From Narthecium ossifragum (Eukaryota > Streptophyta > Magnoliopsida > Dioscoreales > Nartheciaceae): a stretch of DNA of 64,000 nucleotides. Below, one piece after another: positions 24,419 through 35,722 of this stretch (position 1 is its first letter; the number at the start of each line of letters is the position of its first letter). The notes under the pieces were generated by a model. That model made no database searches, was not told where the DNA came from, and worked only from the letters and a program-made list of their open reading frames with translations. The position numbers and the translations under genes are program-made. The stretch lies in assembly GCA_963920575.1 (NCBI GenBank), contig OY986973.1:4939054-5003053 (forward strand). The letters are read 5' to 3'.

Positions 24419-27018
24419 TCGAAATGAGAGATTATGATCAAGGGTTTATATGAAATGCCTGGTTCTACAGGCCTGCAGGGGTATATATTGAGGCAATCAG
24501 ATATTTTCAAGGGGGCATATATGCAAAACTCACAAAATTAATAATAATAGATCATGTATCATTAACAATCTCAATTGAAGCTTTATTTTTTCTGGCAGGG
24601 ATCCTGAACTTGTGAAGAGAATTGGTATAGCAACTGCTCTTGAGATAAGGGCAACTGGAATAACCTATGCTTTTACTCCATGTATCGCGGTAATTAATTT
24701 ATAAACAAACTTCTCCTAATTCCTAATTCCCAAATGGTTCTATAGCTAATTAATTAATTTTTTAATTAATCTGTTAAGATATAAACAATAGATCATTAAC
24801 TTTTTTTTTCAGTGAAAAATAGTAAATTAGTGCTTGAGATATTATTGATTGTTTCAGGTGTGTAGAGATCCAAGGTGGGGGAGATGCTACGAAAGCTTCA
24901 GCGAAGACCACAAGATTGTTCAAGCTATGACAGAGATCATCCCTGGATTACAGGGTGATCATGAGATCATCCCTGCGAATTATTCCAGGAAGGGTGGTGA
25001 TCATGTCCCTTATCCTTATGTTGCTGGGAAGTAAGATATCTTTATCATTATTAACTCATGCAAACTATATATCTATATATAGCTAGGGGCATTAATTAAT
25101 TATTCGGATTAATTACAGGGACAGAGTTGCGGCTTGCGCAAAGCACTACGTCGGCGACGGCGGGACGAAGGGCGGAGTTGACGCCGGAGACACCAACATC
25201 ACCCGAAAAGAGCTCCTCAGCATCCACATGCCTGCCTACTACGATGCAGTCAAGAAGGGTGTCTCCACCGTCATGATCTCCTACTCCAGTTTTAACGGAG
25301 TTAAAATGCATGCTAACCGTGAGCTCATCACTGGCTTTCTGAAAAACACCCTCAAGTTCAGGGTATTTATTGCATCCTGGTCCTTTTTTTTTCTCTACAT
25401 TAAAATGAACATAGGCTCCTTTTCTTTTAATTAATTAATCATACTTTGGCTACATGTGTGCTTGTCTATATATATATATATATATTAAAATGTCACATAG
25501 ACGTTACATAGGCTTCACCTAGAACATTCTTCAGTCACGTAGGATAACAAAATTTTCACTTATGACCGTAGCCACATATAAGGATGATATATATATATAT
25601 ATATATTTGTTTGCAGGGTTTTGTTATATCGGATTTTCAGGGAATTGACAGAATCACAAACCCAACTGGTTCTAACTATACTTACTCTGTGGAAGTTGGA
25701 ATAAGTGCTGGTATTGACATGGTGAGTAATTTAAGTTTTATTTAGGGACCATACTGTTAATTTGTTCTTTTTACTGAGTTTAAAATTTAAACTAATACAA
25801 AAGGTTGATAAAATTTTGAATTAATATTTTAATTTCTACATATCTCAATCTTAATTTAACCTTTTTATTTCGTAAATTTGCAGGTGATGGTACCCTTCAA
25901 CTACACACAATTCATCAACACTCTAACATCACTAGTCCAAAAGAATGTCATTCCCATGAGCAGAGTTGATGATGCTGTACAAAGAATCCTCAGGGTTAAG
26001 TTCATGATGGGCCTCTTTGAAAACCCAATGGCTGATAAAAGCCTAATTGATCACCTAGGAAACAAGGTCCTTTCCTTTCCTTTATAACTCTTTTGCTTTA
26101 TACAAGTCTATTATTGAAAAAAAAAAAATAAAAAAAAATCAGCTAGTATTAATTCTATAAAATATATATATATATATCTTGACAGGAACACAGAGAATTG
26201 GCAAGAGAAGCAGTGAGGAAGACACTTGTTTTACTGAAGAATGGGAAATTAGATAGTCCTAAAGATGAGCCATTGCTGCCACTTCCTAAGAAGGAACCAA
26301 GGATCCTTGTTTCTGGAACCCATGCTGATGACTTGGGCTACCAGTGTGGTGGGTGGACTATTGAGTGGCAAGGAGGAACTGGGAATAATATCACAGTTGG
26401 TACATATATGCCCTGTGTTTTTGATATAGAAATAAAAGAGAGAGAAAAATAATCCTTAAAATTCCTATTTATTGCTGTTTTAAATTACAAAGTGACTTAC
26501 ATGTGTTGTGTTCATGCATGCATGCAGGAACAACCATTCTTGAAGCCATTAAAGCCACTGTTGACAAGAAAACTGATGTCATCTTCTCCAAGAACCCTAA
26601 CTCAACCTTTCTCAAGGACAACACCTTCTCTTACGCCATAGTAGTCGTCGGAGAACCTCCATACGCTGAGGGTCTCGGAGACAGCACCAACCTCACAATG
26701 ATGGACCCCGGCCCCGCCACCATCCAGACCGTCTGCCATGCCATCAAGTGCGTCGTCGTGGTTGTCTCCGGCCGGCCGGTGGTGATCGAGCCGTATGTTT
26801 TGTCCATCGACGCTCTGGTGGCCGCCTGGCTCCCCGGGACCGAAGGCCAGGGCGTGGCAGACGTCCTCTTCGGCGACTATGGCTTCGCCGGAAAGCTTCC
26901 CCGGACCTGGTTCAGGTCTGTGGGTCAGCTGCCTATGAACTTTGGAGACGACCATTATGATCCTTTGTTTCCACTTGGGTTTGGGTTGAGTACTACAAAG
27001 CCATCACTAGCGAACTAG
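23258..27018 (+). CDS. GH3 beta-glucosidase / exo-beta-glucanase, copy 1 (secreted)
   Basis: Nine exons join in frame: 23258-23495, 23683-23887, 24599-24689, 24858-25030, 25119-25362, 25617-25721, 25884-26066, 26186-26399, 26528-27018; 647 residues. An N-terminal signal peptide ([19 protein letters not shown]) predicts secretion to the apoplast. GH3 landmarks: [51 protein letters not shown] and GGWTIEWQG. Asp323 in VISDFQGID fits the nucleophile and Glu532 in GEPPYAE the acid/base. The family removes single glucose units from beta-glucans and glucosides in the cell wall. Compared with copy 2, the Trp after the nucleophile is Phe324, and exon 4 is 27 bp longer (HEI and GGDH-type insertions). 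Intron 2 has a GC donor. Introns 1 and 2 hold long TA and C runs. Substrate unknown. Confidence 0.92.
23588..23661. repeat. (TA)n microsatellite in intron 1 of GH3 copy 1
   Basis: About 35 TA units lie only about 20 bp before the intron 1 acceptor at 23682. Another TA tract (24376-24417) and a run of 18 C (near 24146-24163) are in intron 2. Confidence 0.95.
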
Positions 27019-27288
27019 CTTGCTTGCTAGCTAGATTAATAATTAATGTTCATTAATTCAAGTCTATCTGAGATTTATTATACAAAAGATGGGGTAAAAT
27101 TAAGCTTTGTTGCTGAAATAAAACAACCTTGTGAAAATTTTAAATCTAATACATTTTTTACTTCACAACTCTCAATGAAGAATTACTAGCTAGCTACTAA
27201 TTATATTGTCTAACTAATTACTAATTAATGGTGCGCCAATATCGTCTATACCCTCATGATTTGAGGATTGGAGTTGGAGCCAAGCTTT
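27019..27288. other. 3' flank of GH3 copy 1
   Basis: AT-rich 3' flank following the TAG stop; nothing coding seen. Confidence 0.4.
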
Positions 27289-27640
27289 GATGGAATAGCA
27301 CGGTTCGAATTTGATTTAAGCTTGAACTCGAGCTTAGCTTGAATTCATAAATCGGGCTAAGCTCGAACCCCATCACTCTTGGGTTTGGCTTGAAAACTCA
27401 CTAGCCTAACTCGATCAACATTACATTTATAAAATAATTAAATAATATATAAGTACATAATATAGGCTCGACTAATTAAGCTTAAAAGTTCGGCTTCAGG
27501 CATGTGAGTAGTCGAACTCAAGACTAGACAAGTACGAGCCGAGCTCGAGCTCGACATTCAAGCTTGAACTCGAGCCTTCTTTATATTGAGTGGAGCCGAG
27601 CTAGTGCAAGCCAAAGCTCAGTTCAGCTTAGGTCGACTTC
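27289..27640. repeat. AGCTCGAGC-rich repeat, probable hAT-type MITE remnant
   Basis: Dense alternating GAACTCGAGCTTAGCTTG, GCCGAGCTCGAGCTCG and CAAGCTTGAACTCGAGCC phrases on both strands around an AT-rich core. This is typical of a common class of plant hAT MITEs, but exact ends and a target duplication were not found. Confidence 0.5.
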
Positions 27641-27784
27641 AGCTCCGGCTCAGGATGAAAAAATAATTAAACATAAAACTCAAAGGGTTTCTTCCATCGA
27701 TTGTTTTTAAGGCTACATCACCATCCCATTCCTACCACACCGCACCTTTCTTTCTCTCTTAAATCAATCACTTTTTATGTTTGG

Positions 27785-27965
27785 GGGGCTGAGCATTTAT
27801 GTACATGCCCTGTACATGGGGTTGAATTAGTAGTGAGGTACTGATTTAGCCATCTAGTCTATCGAAAATGAGATATTGGTGGATTAGATCAACCAATCGG
27901 TACATCATTATCGATATATAACATATGTAATCTATATATCAGATATCGATAGTGAGGTACCGAAT
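27785..27965. repeat. Diverged copy of the palindromic ACCGAT/ATCGGT MITE family
   Basis: Contains TGTACATGCCCTGTACATGG, GATCAACCAATCGGTACATC and ATCGATAGTGAGGTACCGA, the same phrases as the elements at 62453-62742 and 62768-63468. Partial and eroded. Confidence 0.6.
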
Positions 27966-28566
27966 CTTTCATCTTTGATAATGTAAACGAATCTTTTTTC
28001 TTGATGGATACCTACCTATCTATGATGATGACAACCATGATTGCATAACATGTGACAAGTATCTAGTTATGGTATGTCTTCTCTCTTCAAGCACTGCAGG
28101 CCACATTTATTATTTCTGTCCCTTGAAAGGATCTGTTTATGCTTTTTTTGCTAATTTCTTTCATCTCTATCTTATCTTATCTTGTAAGCAATTACTGAGG
28201 ATAGTAAGACCAGTTAATATGCTTTTCCAAAAATAGCCCTAACCATCCAACACGGAGAATTTTGATATTAAATCCACTGTATTAATATATGGGCTAAATT
28301 GGTACTTTGCTCAAAGTTAAATAAAAAAAAGAAGCTATTTAAACCGTATTATCTAAAGTAACAAACAATGTTTATCCGCTGTTATTAGGAAACTAACTAA
28401 TTAACCATTTGAGTAATGGGGTGTACACAAGCACGCCAGCTCCTAATTGGCTGGCTAAATGGGGCCCATCTCAGAACCCCACCCACAGGTCCAACCAAAT
28501 CTCGCCGCGTCAGGACGGGTTTTCGTAAACCCTATTATTATACCATTCGATAAGCCCGCGTATCTC

Positions 28567-28574
28567 TATAAATA
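28567..28574 (+). promoter_or_regulatory. TATA box of GH3 copy 2
   Basis: TATAAATA in the context TCTCTATAAATACGCG. It precedes a GC-rich leader (28600-28641) that ends at a plausible donor (GAGCG/GTGAGG, 28642). A leader intron of about 1.2 kb would then run to an acceptor near 29831 (GGATCAG), 30 bp before the start codon. Confidence 0.65.
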
Positions 28575-28641
28575 CGCGTCGTCAGTTCCAAGCTTTCTCG
28601 CAGCGGAGAGCCATTCGCCTCTCTTTGATCTCCGGGGAGCG

Positions 28642-29831
28642 GTGAGGCGGTGTTTGAAGTTAGGGTTAGTGTTCCGATATACGACCGTCTCGGTGGCTTT
28701 CCTTGGCTTAGGTTGGTTGAGTTGGCTGTGGTATTGGTTTGCAACGCGAGATTGATGCGTCTTTAATGCTTTTAGGTTGTAATCCGAGCAATGCTGATGG
28801 TTTCTTTGTTGTATCGAGGAAGCTAGTTGAAATTTTGATCATTTCTTCTTTTTTCTTGTTTACATTTTTTGGTTATGTTGGATTTTCCCTGCTGAAGTCA
28901 CCAATTTACTTCATTTAAGCTCGATTTTAGAGTAGCTTCTAACTTTTAAGTTCTGGTTTTTTTTTTCTTTCTTCTATATTACACGATTGCTTCAACTCGC
29001 TGGCAATATTGCTTCTTGATTTGCCTGTCGTATTGCCTGGTTGCACGCAATTGATGCTTGTTTCTTTTTCCTACCTATGATCGAAGCAAGTGGATTAGGC
29101 ACTTAAAATCCAGAAGATGGTTGGTTCTATTTATAATTTCTTTTAATATTCTTGTTGTGTCTCTTATTCAGGTGGCAATAAAGGCGATTTTTTGGAGGAT
29201 TGCGTGATTTTTTTAGATCTTTTCTAATTCTACTAAAGTTTTAGTCCTAGGTATGAACTCATATCGCCTTGTTTTTACAAGCTTTCTTCTCGCACAAGCT
29301 CTACTGCTAGAGTTTGTGAGATCACCTCATAGTTCTTGCAAAGGTGCCCTTTTTCCATTGCTTTGCTTCAAGACGGTGATTCTTTCCCCCGATCATATGA
29401 TTTGATGTCATGTTTATAGTTTTCCTCTAATAGAATTCTGTTTTCTTTCTTTACTCTTCTTCTTGATTGCCATGTCTTTTATATCGCTTGCTCCTGCTTT
29501 TTGTTACTCTCTGCTTTTGCTTTGCTTGCTTGATGCAAAAAGAAGATCCCACGTGGCTTTTGTTTGCATGATTATTTAGAACTCCCCATTCTATTTGCCA
29601 TTTTTCGAAATGATATTTTTTTTTCTAGCAGCAATATTCATCCTTCCTGGCATTAATTTGTTTTCTTTTTTGGTTTCTAAGCTCAGTCATGGATGAGCTA
29701 TCTGTGTTTATGTAGACTCCAAAAATCCTATTATTTTGACTGCTGGCATCAACTGTTCTCAGAGAGTCCTTTCCTTTCCTGTTTAACAAAATAATGAACT
29801 CGTGTATCTTCTTCAATGTTCTTGGGATCAG
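28642..29831 (+). other. Probable 5' UTR intron of GH3 copy 2
   Basis: The stretch is T-rich like a plant intron, has no long frame in coding context, and is bounded by GTGAGG at the left and a CAG near 29831. Leader introns often raise expression in plants. Boundaries are inferred, not proven. Confidence 0.45.
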
Positions 29832-29861
29832 GTAGAAAATTGAAGATTGATAGTTGTTCAG

Positions 29862-32800
29862 ATGAAGATGGACGGTCTCCGGACACCTTTGGTGTTTGTT
29901 CTTCTGTTCTTGGCATGCTGGGCACCAATCGGAGAAGCAGATGAGTATCTTAAGTATAAAGATCCAAAGCAGCCTCTGAGTGTTCGCATCCGAGACTTGA
30001 TGAAACGCATGACTTTGGATGAAAAAATTGGTCAGATGGCACAGATAGAGAGGAAGGTAGCGACCGCTGAAGTCATGAAAAAGTACTTCATAGGTAAACT
30101 GTGAAATATTTGTCTGTTCATATGCTGTATTGTCCTTAAAAGTTTTGAATGTAACATATACAAATGAAGTTCACTGAACAGAATATTCTTCTCTCAGGCA
30201 GCGTATTGAGTGGTGGAGGAAGTGTGCCTGCACCTCAGGCCTCAGCTAAGGATTGGATTGAGATGGTGAATAAGCTTCAGAAAGGCAGTCTATCATCAAG
30301 GTTGGGGATTCCAATGATCTACGGAATTGATGCTGTTCATGGCCATAACAATGTTTACAATGCTACAATCTTTCCTCATAATGCTGGTCTTGGAGCAACC
30401 AGGCAAGTAAACAATGCTTTGGATTCACATTAAGCTTTCAGTTTATTTTGTGTAGTGGTTTACTGTATCTAACACATGTGGTCCTTCTCTTGACCACTTG
30501 TTACACTGTAGGGAAGATTTAGGATTAGGTGTGTGCTTGCTCCTTCATGGGATTTCTTGCCAAGCATGTTCATTCTGTATAGATCCTGATATTATAACAC
30601 TGTCTAACAAGTTGGTAGTTCAAGGATGCCGAATCGTTTGATAATAAATGTGTGATAACCCCTTTCACTGCTAAATGCCGAATCGTTTTTCACTCTTTTT
30701 CCTTTATGCTAACTGTGACAAGTCTCACCTAATGTCAAGAAGTCCTGGGGTTTATTGACCCTATTGTCATACTGATTTCTTTCCGCAATCTTTGTTTATC
30801 TACAGAATTGAAGGAAACTAAATTCTGCTTGTTTCATTATTAATTGAAACTGTGTTTTCTGCTAGGGATCCTGAGCTTGTGAAGAGGATTGGTGAAGCAA
30901 CTGCTCTTGAGGTCAGGGCAACTGGAATTCAATATGCATTTGCTCCATGCATTGCGGTAAGCATACATATGTATATCCTTGCAACTTCTATTTGAGGATG
31001 AAGATAAAACTCATAACAAGTCACTTGGCTGAGTTGATTCAGGTCTGCAGAGATCCAAGATGGGGCAGGTGCTATGAGAGCTACAGCGAAGACCCCAAGA
31101 TCGTCCAAGCAATGACAGAAATAATCCCTGGTTTACAGGGTGACATCCCTGCAAACTATAGTAAAGGTGTCCCTTATGTTGGTGGAAGGTAAGATCTCTA
31201 TCTCGGTTTCCTGTTTCAGAGAAACAAATAACAAACTGCTTTCTTTGCTGCTATGATAGCACTCTCTTATTTTGTTCACTTGTGCATGTGAACTGTCTAC
31301 TCATAAGACTAGCCCTTTAAGTCATTGATTGTGGAAATTAAAAGTTGGTATATGACTATTGGGTGTAAATTTCAAAAAAAAATCCTATCCCTACGTCAGG
31401 AAATGCGAACATTCTTTGTAATCCTTATGTAAAATTGCAGAATTCAAGACTCATCTAGCACATGCCATCTCATGCTTATGTTGTGTTAGTCCCACACTCC
31501 CACTGGTTTTGTTTGAAACTCAATTGCTTGTTATTACTTGGATAGGAACAAAGTTGCAGCCTGCGCAAAGCATTATGTTGGCGATGGAGGGACACAAAAT
31601 GGAATCAACGAGAACAACACCATTATTGACCGCCACGGACTACTCAGCATCCATATGCCTGCTTACTACAACTCCATCATCAAGGGTGTTGCTACTGTCA
31701 TGGTCTCTTACTCCAGTTGGAATGGAATGAAAATGCATGCCAACCGTGAAATGGTTACTGGCTTTCTCAAAGGCACCCTCAAGTTCAGAGTAGGTTATCC
31801 CGTCCAAGAAACAAAAATGGATGCATATTAGTTCCCTCATCATCCTTATGGATTGAAACTCATCATCTTTTTTGCTTTATTTGTATGTATTTGCAGGGCT
31901 TTGTTATATCAGACTGGGAGGGCATTAACAGGATCACGTCTCCCCCAGATGCAAACTACACCTACTCTGTCCAAGCTGGAATAACCGCTGGTATAGATAT
32001 GGTGAGTGATGAACTGTCATACAAGTTTGTCTTTAAAAGGAAAAGGCAAATGCATTCACCAAAAGTTCTTTTGGGCAGCCTACTCTATAAAAAATTTCAC
32101 TCAGTATCTTCTTTAGTAATTTCAAGGAAATAGCTAAGACCTGTTCCTTTACCTGACAACCAAGCCCCCTAAGGTTTTGAATCACTTCAGCAGCAAACAA
32201 TGCCAAGTGGCTGTCGTTATAGTACCATCTTTAAATCTCATGATGTGCTTCGTTTTTTCCACAGCCCAGTGAATCTTTTTGAGTACACTTGATGACCGTA
32301 ATTTCTAATCCTGGAGTTTTTCTAGTTCTACTTTGACATCTTTTATTGTAAGTAAGCATTAGCATTGCAAGCTCTCCCCTTTTTCTTGCAACTTATTTCT
32401 TATTATGTGCATTGCAGGTGATGGTACCAAATAACTATACACTATTTCTTGACACTCTGACACTACTAGTTAAAAAGAAGGTCATACCCATGAGCAGAAT
32501 TGATGATGCTGTACGAAGAATTCTGCGGGTCAAATTTGTAATGGGCCTCTTCGAGAATCCTATGGCTGATTTTAGCCTGGCTGATCAGCTAGGAAAGAAG
32601 GTTCCCTCTTCCCTCATTGTAACTCTTTTATGTGCTGTAATGATTCCTTGATGCAATCTCTGCCTAGAAGAGAAGAATATCATAACATTCAAGTACTAAG
32701 TACGTTACAGATGAGAAGTCTTTTGTTACAATTTTTTGTGCTCTACACAGGAGCACAGAGAATTGGCACGGGAAGCTGTGAGGAAGTCACTAGTGTTATT

Positions 32801-34020
32801 AATGAATGGACTTCCTCAGGAGCCATTACTGCCACTCCCAAAGAAGAAATCAAAGATCCTTGTTGCTGGAACCCATGCTGATAATTTGGGTTACCAATGT
32901 GGTGGATGGACGATTACATGGCAAGGTGGGAGTGGGAAGATCACAGTTGGTAAGACACCGCACTCTCTTTACTTGTATGCTGACTATAACCTCTCTGTAT
33001 ATCTGATTCTAGTTTCCAAAGCCTATTAGTCTAATAAGTCCAGTGAAATGGGAGCACACGGGTAACCAGTTTTTCCAATTTGACACTTCTGTATGTCATT
33101 AAAATCCACATCCATCCCTGATCTCATGCATTTCTGCTGACCAAATTAATGGCTTTATTTGATTTCTATCTTGCACCGACAAATGACAAAATTGACTCTC
33201 TCTCTCTCTCTCTCTCTCTCTTGATGGTTCAGATGAGGCTTTGAAGATGAGATTCCTTCGGTATTTGTTTTGTCAATAGAAGTCTGACACTGCGCCACCT
33301 CTGATTTCCTATAAATTCTGCAAGTTACCATCCGATACCCTCCCTCAAGATCATCCCTATTTTCACCATTATGACAATTTGAAAGTTCCTCTTTATTAGA
33401 AGACTTGGCCTTGTGCAAAGTTTCCCTACATAAAGGAATATAAAATGATGCTCATGATGTGAATTGCCTCTACGTGTTAGTAAACTGGTGTATATTACTT
33501 CCATTGTCTTTATCTCTCTTCTCTTCACCCAGGAACTACCATTCTCGATGGAATAAAATCCACTGTTGACCCATCGTCAGAAGTCATCTATTCTGAAAAC
33601 CCTGATGCCAGCTTTCTCAAGGACAATAACTTCTCTTACGGAATTGTCGTTGTTGGGGAACCTCCTTATGCTGAAACGAATGGAGACAACAACAATCTCA
33701 CAATAATGGCTCCTGGTACAGACACCATCGAGACTGTCTGTTATGCTATGAATTGTGTTGTGGTTGTCGTCTCAGGAAGGCCACTTGTGATGGAGCCATA
33801 TGTCGGCTCTATTGGTGCTCTTGTAGCTGCTGGGCTCCCGGGATCTGAAGGCCAAGGTGTCGCAGATGTCCTCTTCGGCGACTATGGATTCACCGGAAAG
33901 CTTTCCCAGACATGGTTTATGTCTGTGGACCAGCTTCCTATGCATGAAGAAGACGAAAATTATGACCCATTGTTCCAGCTTGGTTTTGGCATGACAACAA
34001 AGCCATCAACAGCAAGGTAG
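29862..34020 (+). CDS. GH3 beta-glucosidase / exo-beta-glucanase, copy 2 (secreted)
   Basis: Nine exons join in frame: 29862-30093, 30198-30402, 30866-30956, 31043-31188, 31546-31789, 31897-32001, 32418-32600, 32751-32949, 33533-34020; 630 residues. A signal peptide follows the start ([20 protein letters not shown]). All GH3 landmarks are canonical: [38 protein letters not shown] with nucleophile Asp312 and clamp Trp313, GGWTITWQG, and [11 protein letters not shown] with acid/base Glu516. It resembles barley exo-hydrolase ExoI, which trims glucose from beta-glucans in the wall. Exon phases match copy 1 throughout and several exon lengths are identical, so the two arose by tandem duplication; introns are shorter on average and show no TA runs. 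Intron 2 again begins GC. The in-frame TTG at 29847 is not a credible start. Confidence 0.95.
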
Positions 34021-34179
34021 AGATAAAGATCCTATGAAGCCTACAATCGGCCTCCGTAGATATTCATACGGCTCATCTAGATTCTTCCAAACAACACAGA
34101 ATCAGTGGTTGTTTAACGTTTTGAACTCTGCTTTCGTGGAAGATGCTGTACCAAATCTGTTGTTCTTTGTTTCGTCATG

Positions 34180-34185
34180 AATAAA
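34180..34185 (+). terminator. Poly(A) signal of GH3 copy 2
   Basis: AATAAA 160 bp after the stop codon, followed by a T-rich region; a good fit to a plant near-upstream poly(A) element. Confidence 0.55.
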
Positions 34186-34199
34186 AGACTCTTCTTATA

Positions 34200-35722
34200 C
34201 TGCTTATTGGAACTTTCGTTGTCATTATTTATAGGTTATCATCTGCTGCTGGTGTCATGAAAAAAGAGCAGTATATTCTGGTTTCCCTAGTTCTAAGTTT
34301 AATGGTTACATGGTATTTTTCAAAGCTTCATGGCCATGAATGAATTTGGAAAAATGCACAGCAGACAAGTGGGAGCTATAAGGTTAGATATGCCTGCCTT
34401 CTGCTTGCATTCTTCAAAGAATCCTACGTGTTTGTCATTGAGATCAAGTGTGGAACAATAGTATGTTACTGTGTTCTTACCAAGATGAGTCGTTAACATA
34501 TACTTTGCGGCATATGACTTTCACAGCTGAATGTGTTCAACATTTTTTCCCCTCTTCATTTGTCTTCAGAATAACTAGTGGTGTTTTGAAGATGGCAATG
34601 CTTTTAATTTTTCTGCTACAGCTTATGTAAGCATTTGATTACACCATATAAGCTCTTTTGTGTCATTCTAACTGCCGTCTAACCTAGTCATGGCTTTATG
34701 GACTATAACAATGTGTTTGGACATAGAAGAAAGAGTCTGCAACTACTCTTTCTACTGACAATTTTCAGCTTAAAAATCAGTTTTGTACGGTCAAAAATCA
34801 GTCTTTTGGAAGCTATGCTGGACATGCTTTTGGATCTTTTAGTTGCTATTTTTTTCTAGGGCCATGTATTCTTTTTTGTTAGTTAAGCCTTTTACCTGGC
34901 TTATGGGGGTAGGGGGGTAAATGCCATACATTTCCAACAAATTTGAGGGCTTGGGGATTGGACTCCGACACCAACCTTTTACTCGGGCAGCATTGCTCTC
35001 GTCCTTTACAACTAATTCTCTCAACCTTACTGCTGCTTCCTCTCTAACTAAAACCCTCAAATATTTAATCTAAGTTTACGCATTCCAATTGTGCACAAAG
35101 GAATGCTTCCAAGATCCCTAATTGGTCCCATTTGATTTCAGCTGTAACAACAAAGACAACAGCACTGCAGAGAGATTTCATTACAAACATCTAATGGATG
35201 CCTCTTAGATCCTTCATAGTTCACAAGGGTGAAAAGATGTCCCAATATTAGTGTCTAACTACGTTAGCACTACTTTTGTTGAAACAGATCTTATGGCCTC
35301 TAGGGTTTTCTTACCCTGAATTAGGTACGATATCCAAATGTTCTGCTCCTTTCTCATGACGGTTTTCATGGAGGGGATTAACATGTTGTGAGCTCCTAGA
35401 TGTGAGAAATGATCGACAAGGAATCAATGTCTCCTGGTCCTTAGATATCCAAAACATAGCAGAGAAAGAAAAGATTAGAATACCTCAATATAAGTGCAAA
35501 ACAGATACTAGACTTGAAACCACATGCTTGATCTAGAAAAACCATGATCCTCACAACTGACCAGACATATCGATGCTAAATAGTTCTGAGCAGTTTATTC
35601 CATATACCAAAATTCAAGGATACAAGGATGTTCAAGTTTATGCTACTGTGGTAGATCAAGATGTTATTTTGCAAAACGGCAATCACAAAGACTACCTGTA
35701 CATGGCCCATTCTACTCACAAG
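34200..35722. other. Intergenic region between GH3 copy 2 and the Lys/Glu-rich gene
   Basis: AT-rich and without a convincing gene or transposon end. The part next to 35722 should hold the 3' UTR of the minus-strand gene. Confidence 0.4.

Noticed and set aside
26602..26955. Minus-strand 117-residue frame opposite the last exon of GH3 copy 1
   Set aside because: Caused by high GC3 of the sense exon; no similarity.
23258..34020. GH3 pair as part of a biosynthetic gene cluster with the aldehyde oxidase
   Set aside because: The enzymes have no shared pathway that I can support, and the neighbours are unrelated; a plain tandem duplication explains the pair.
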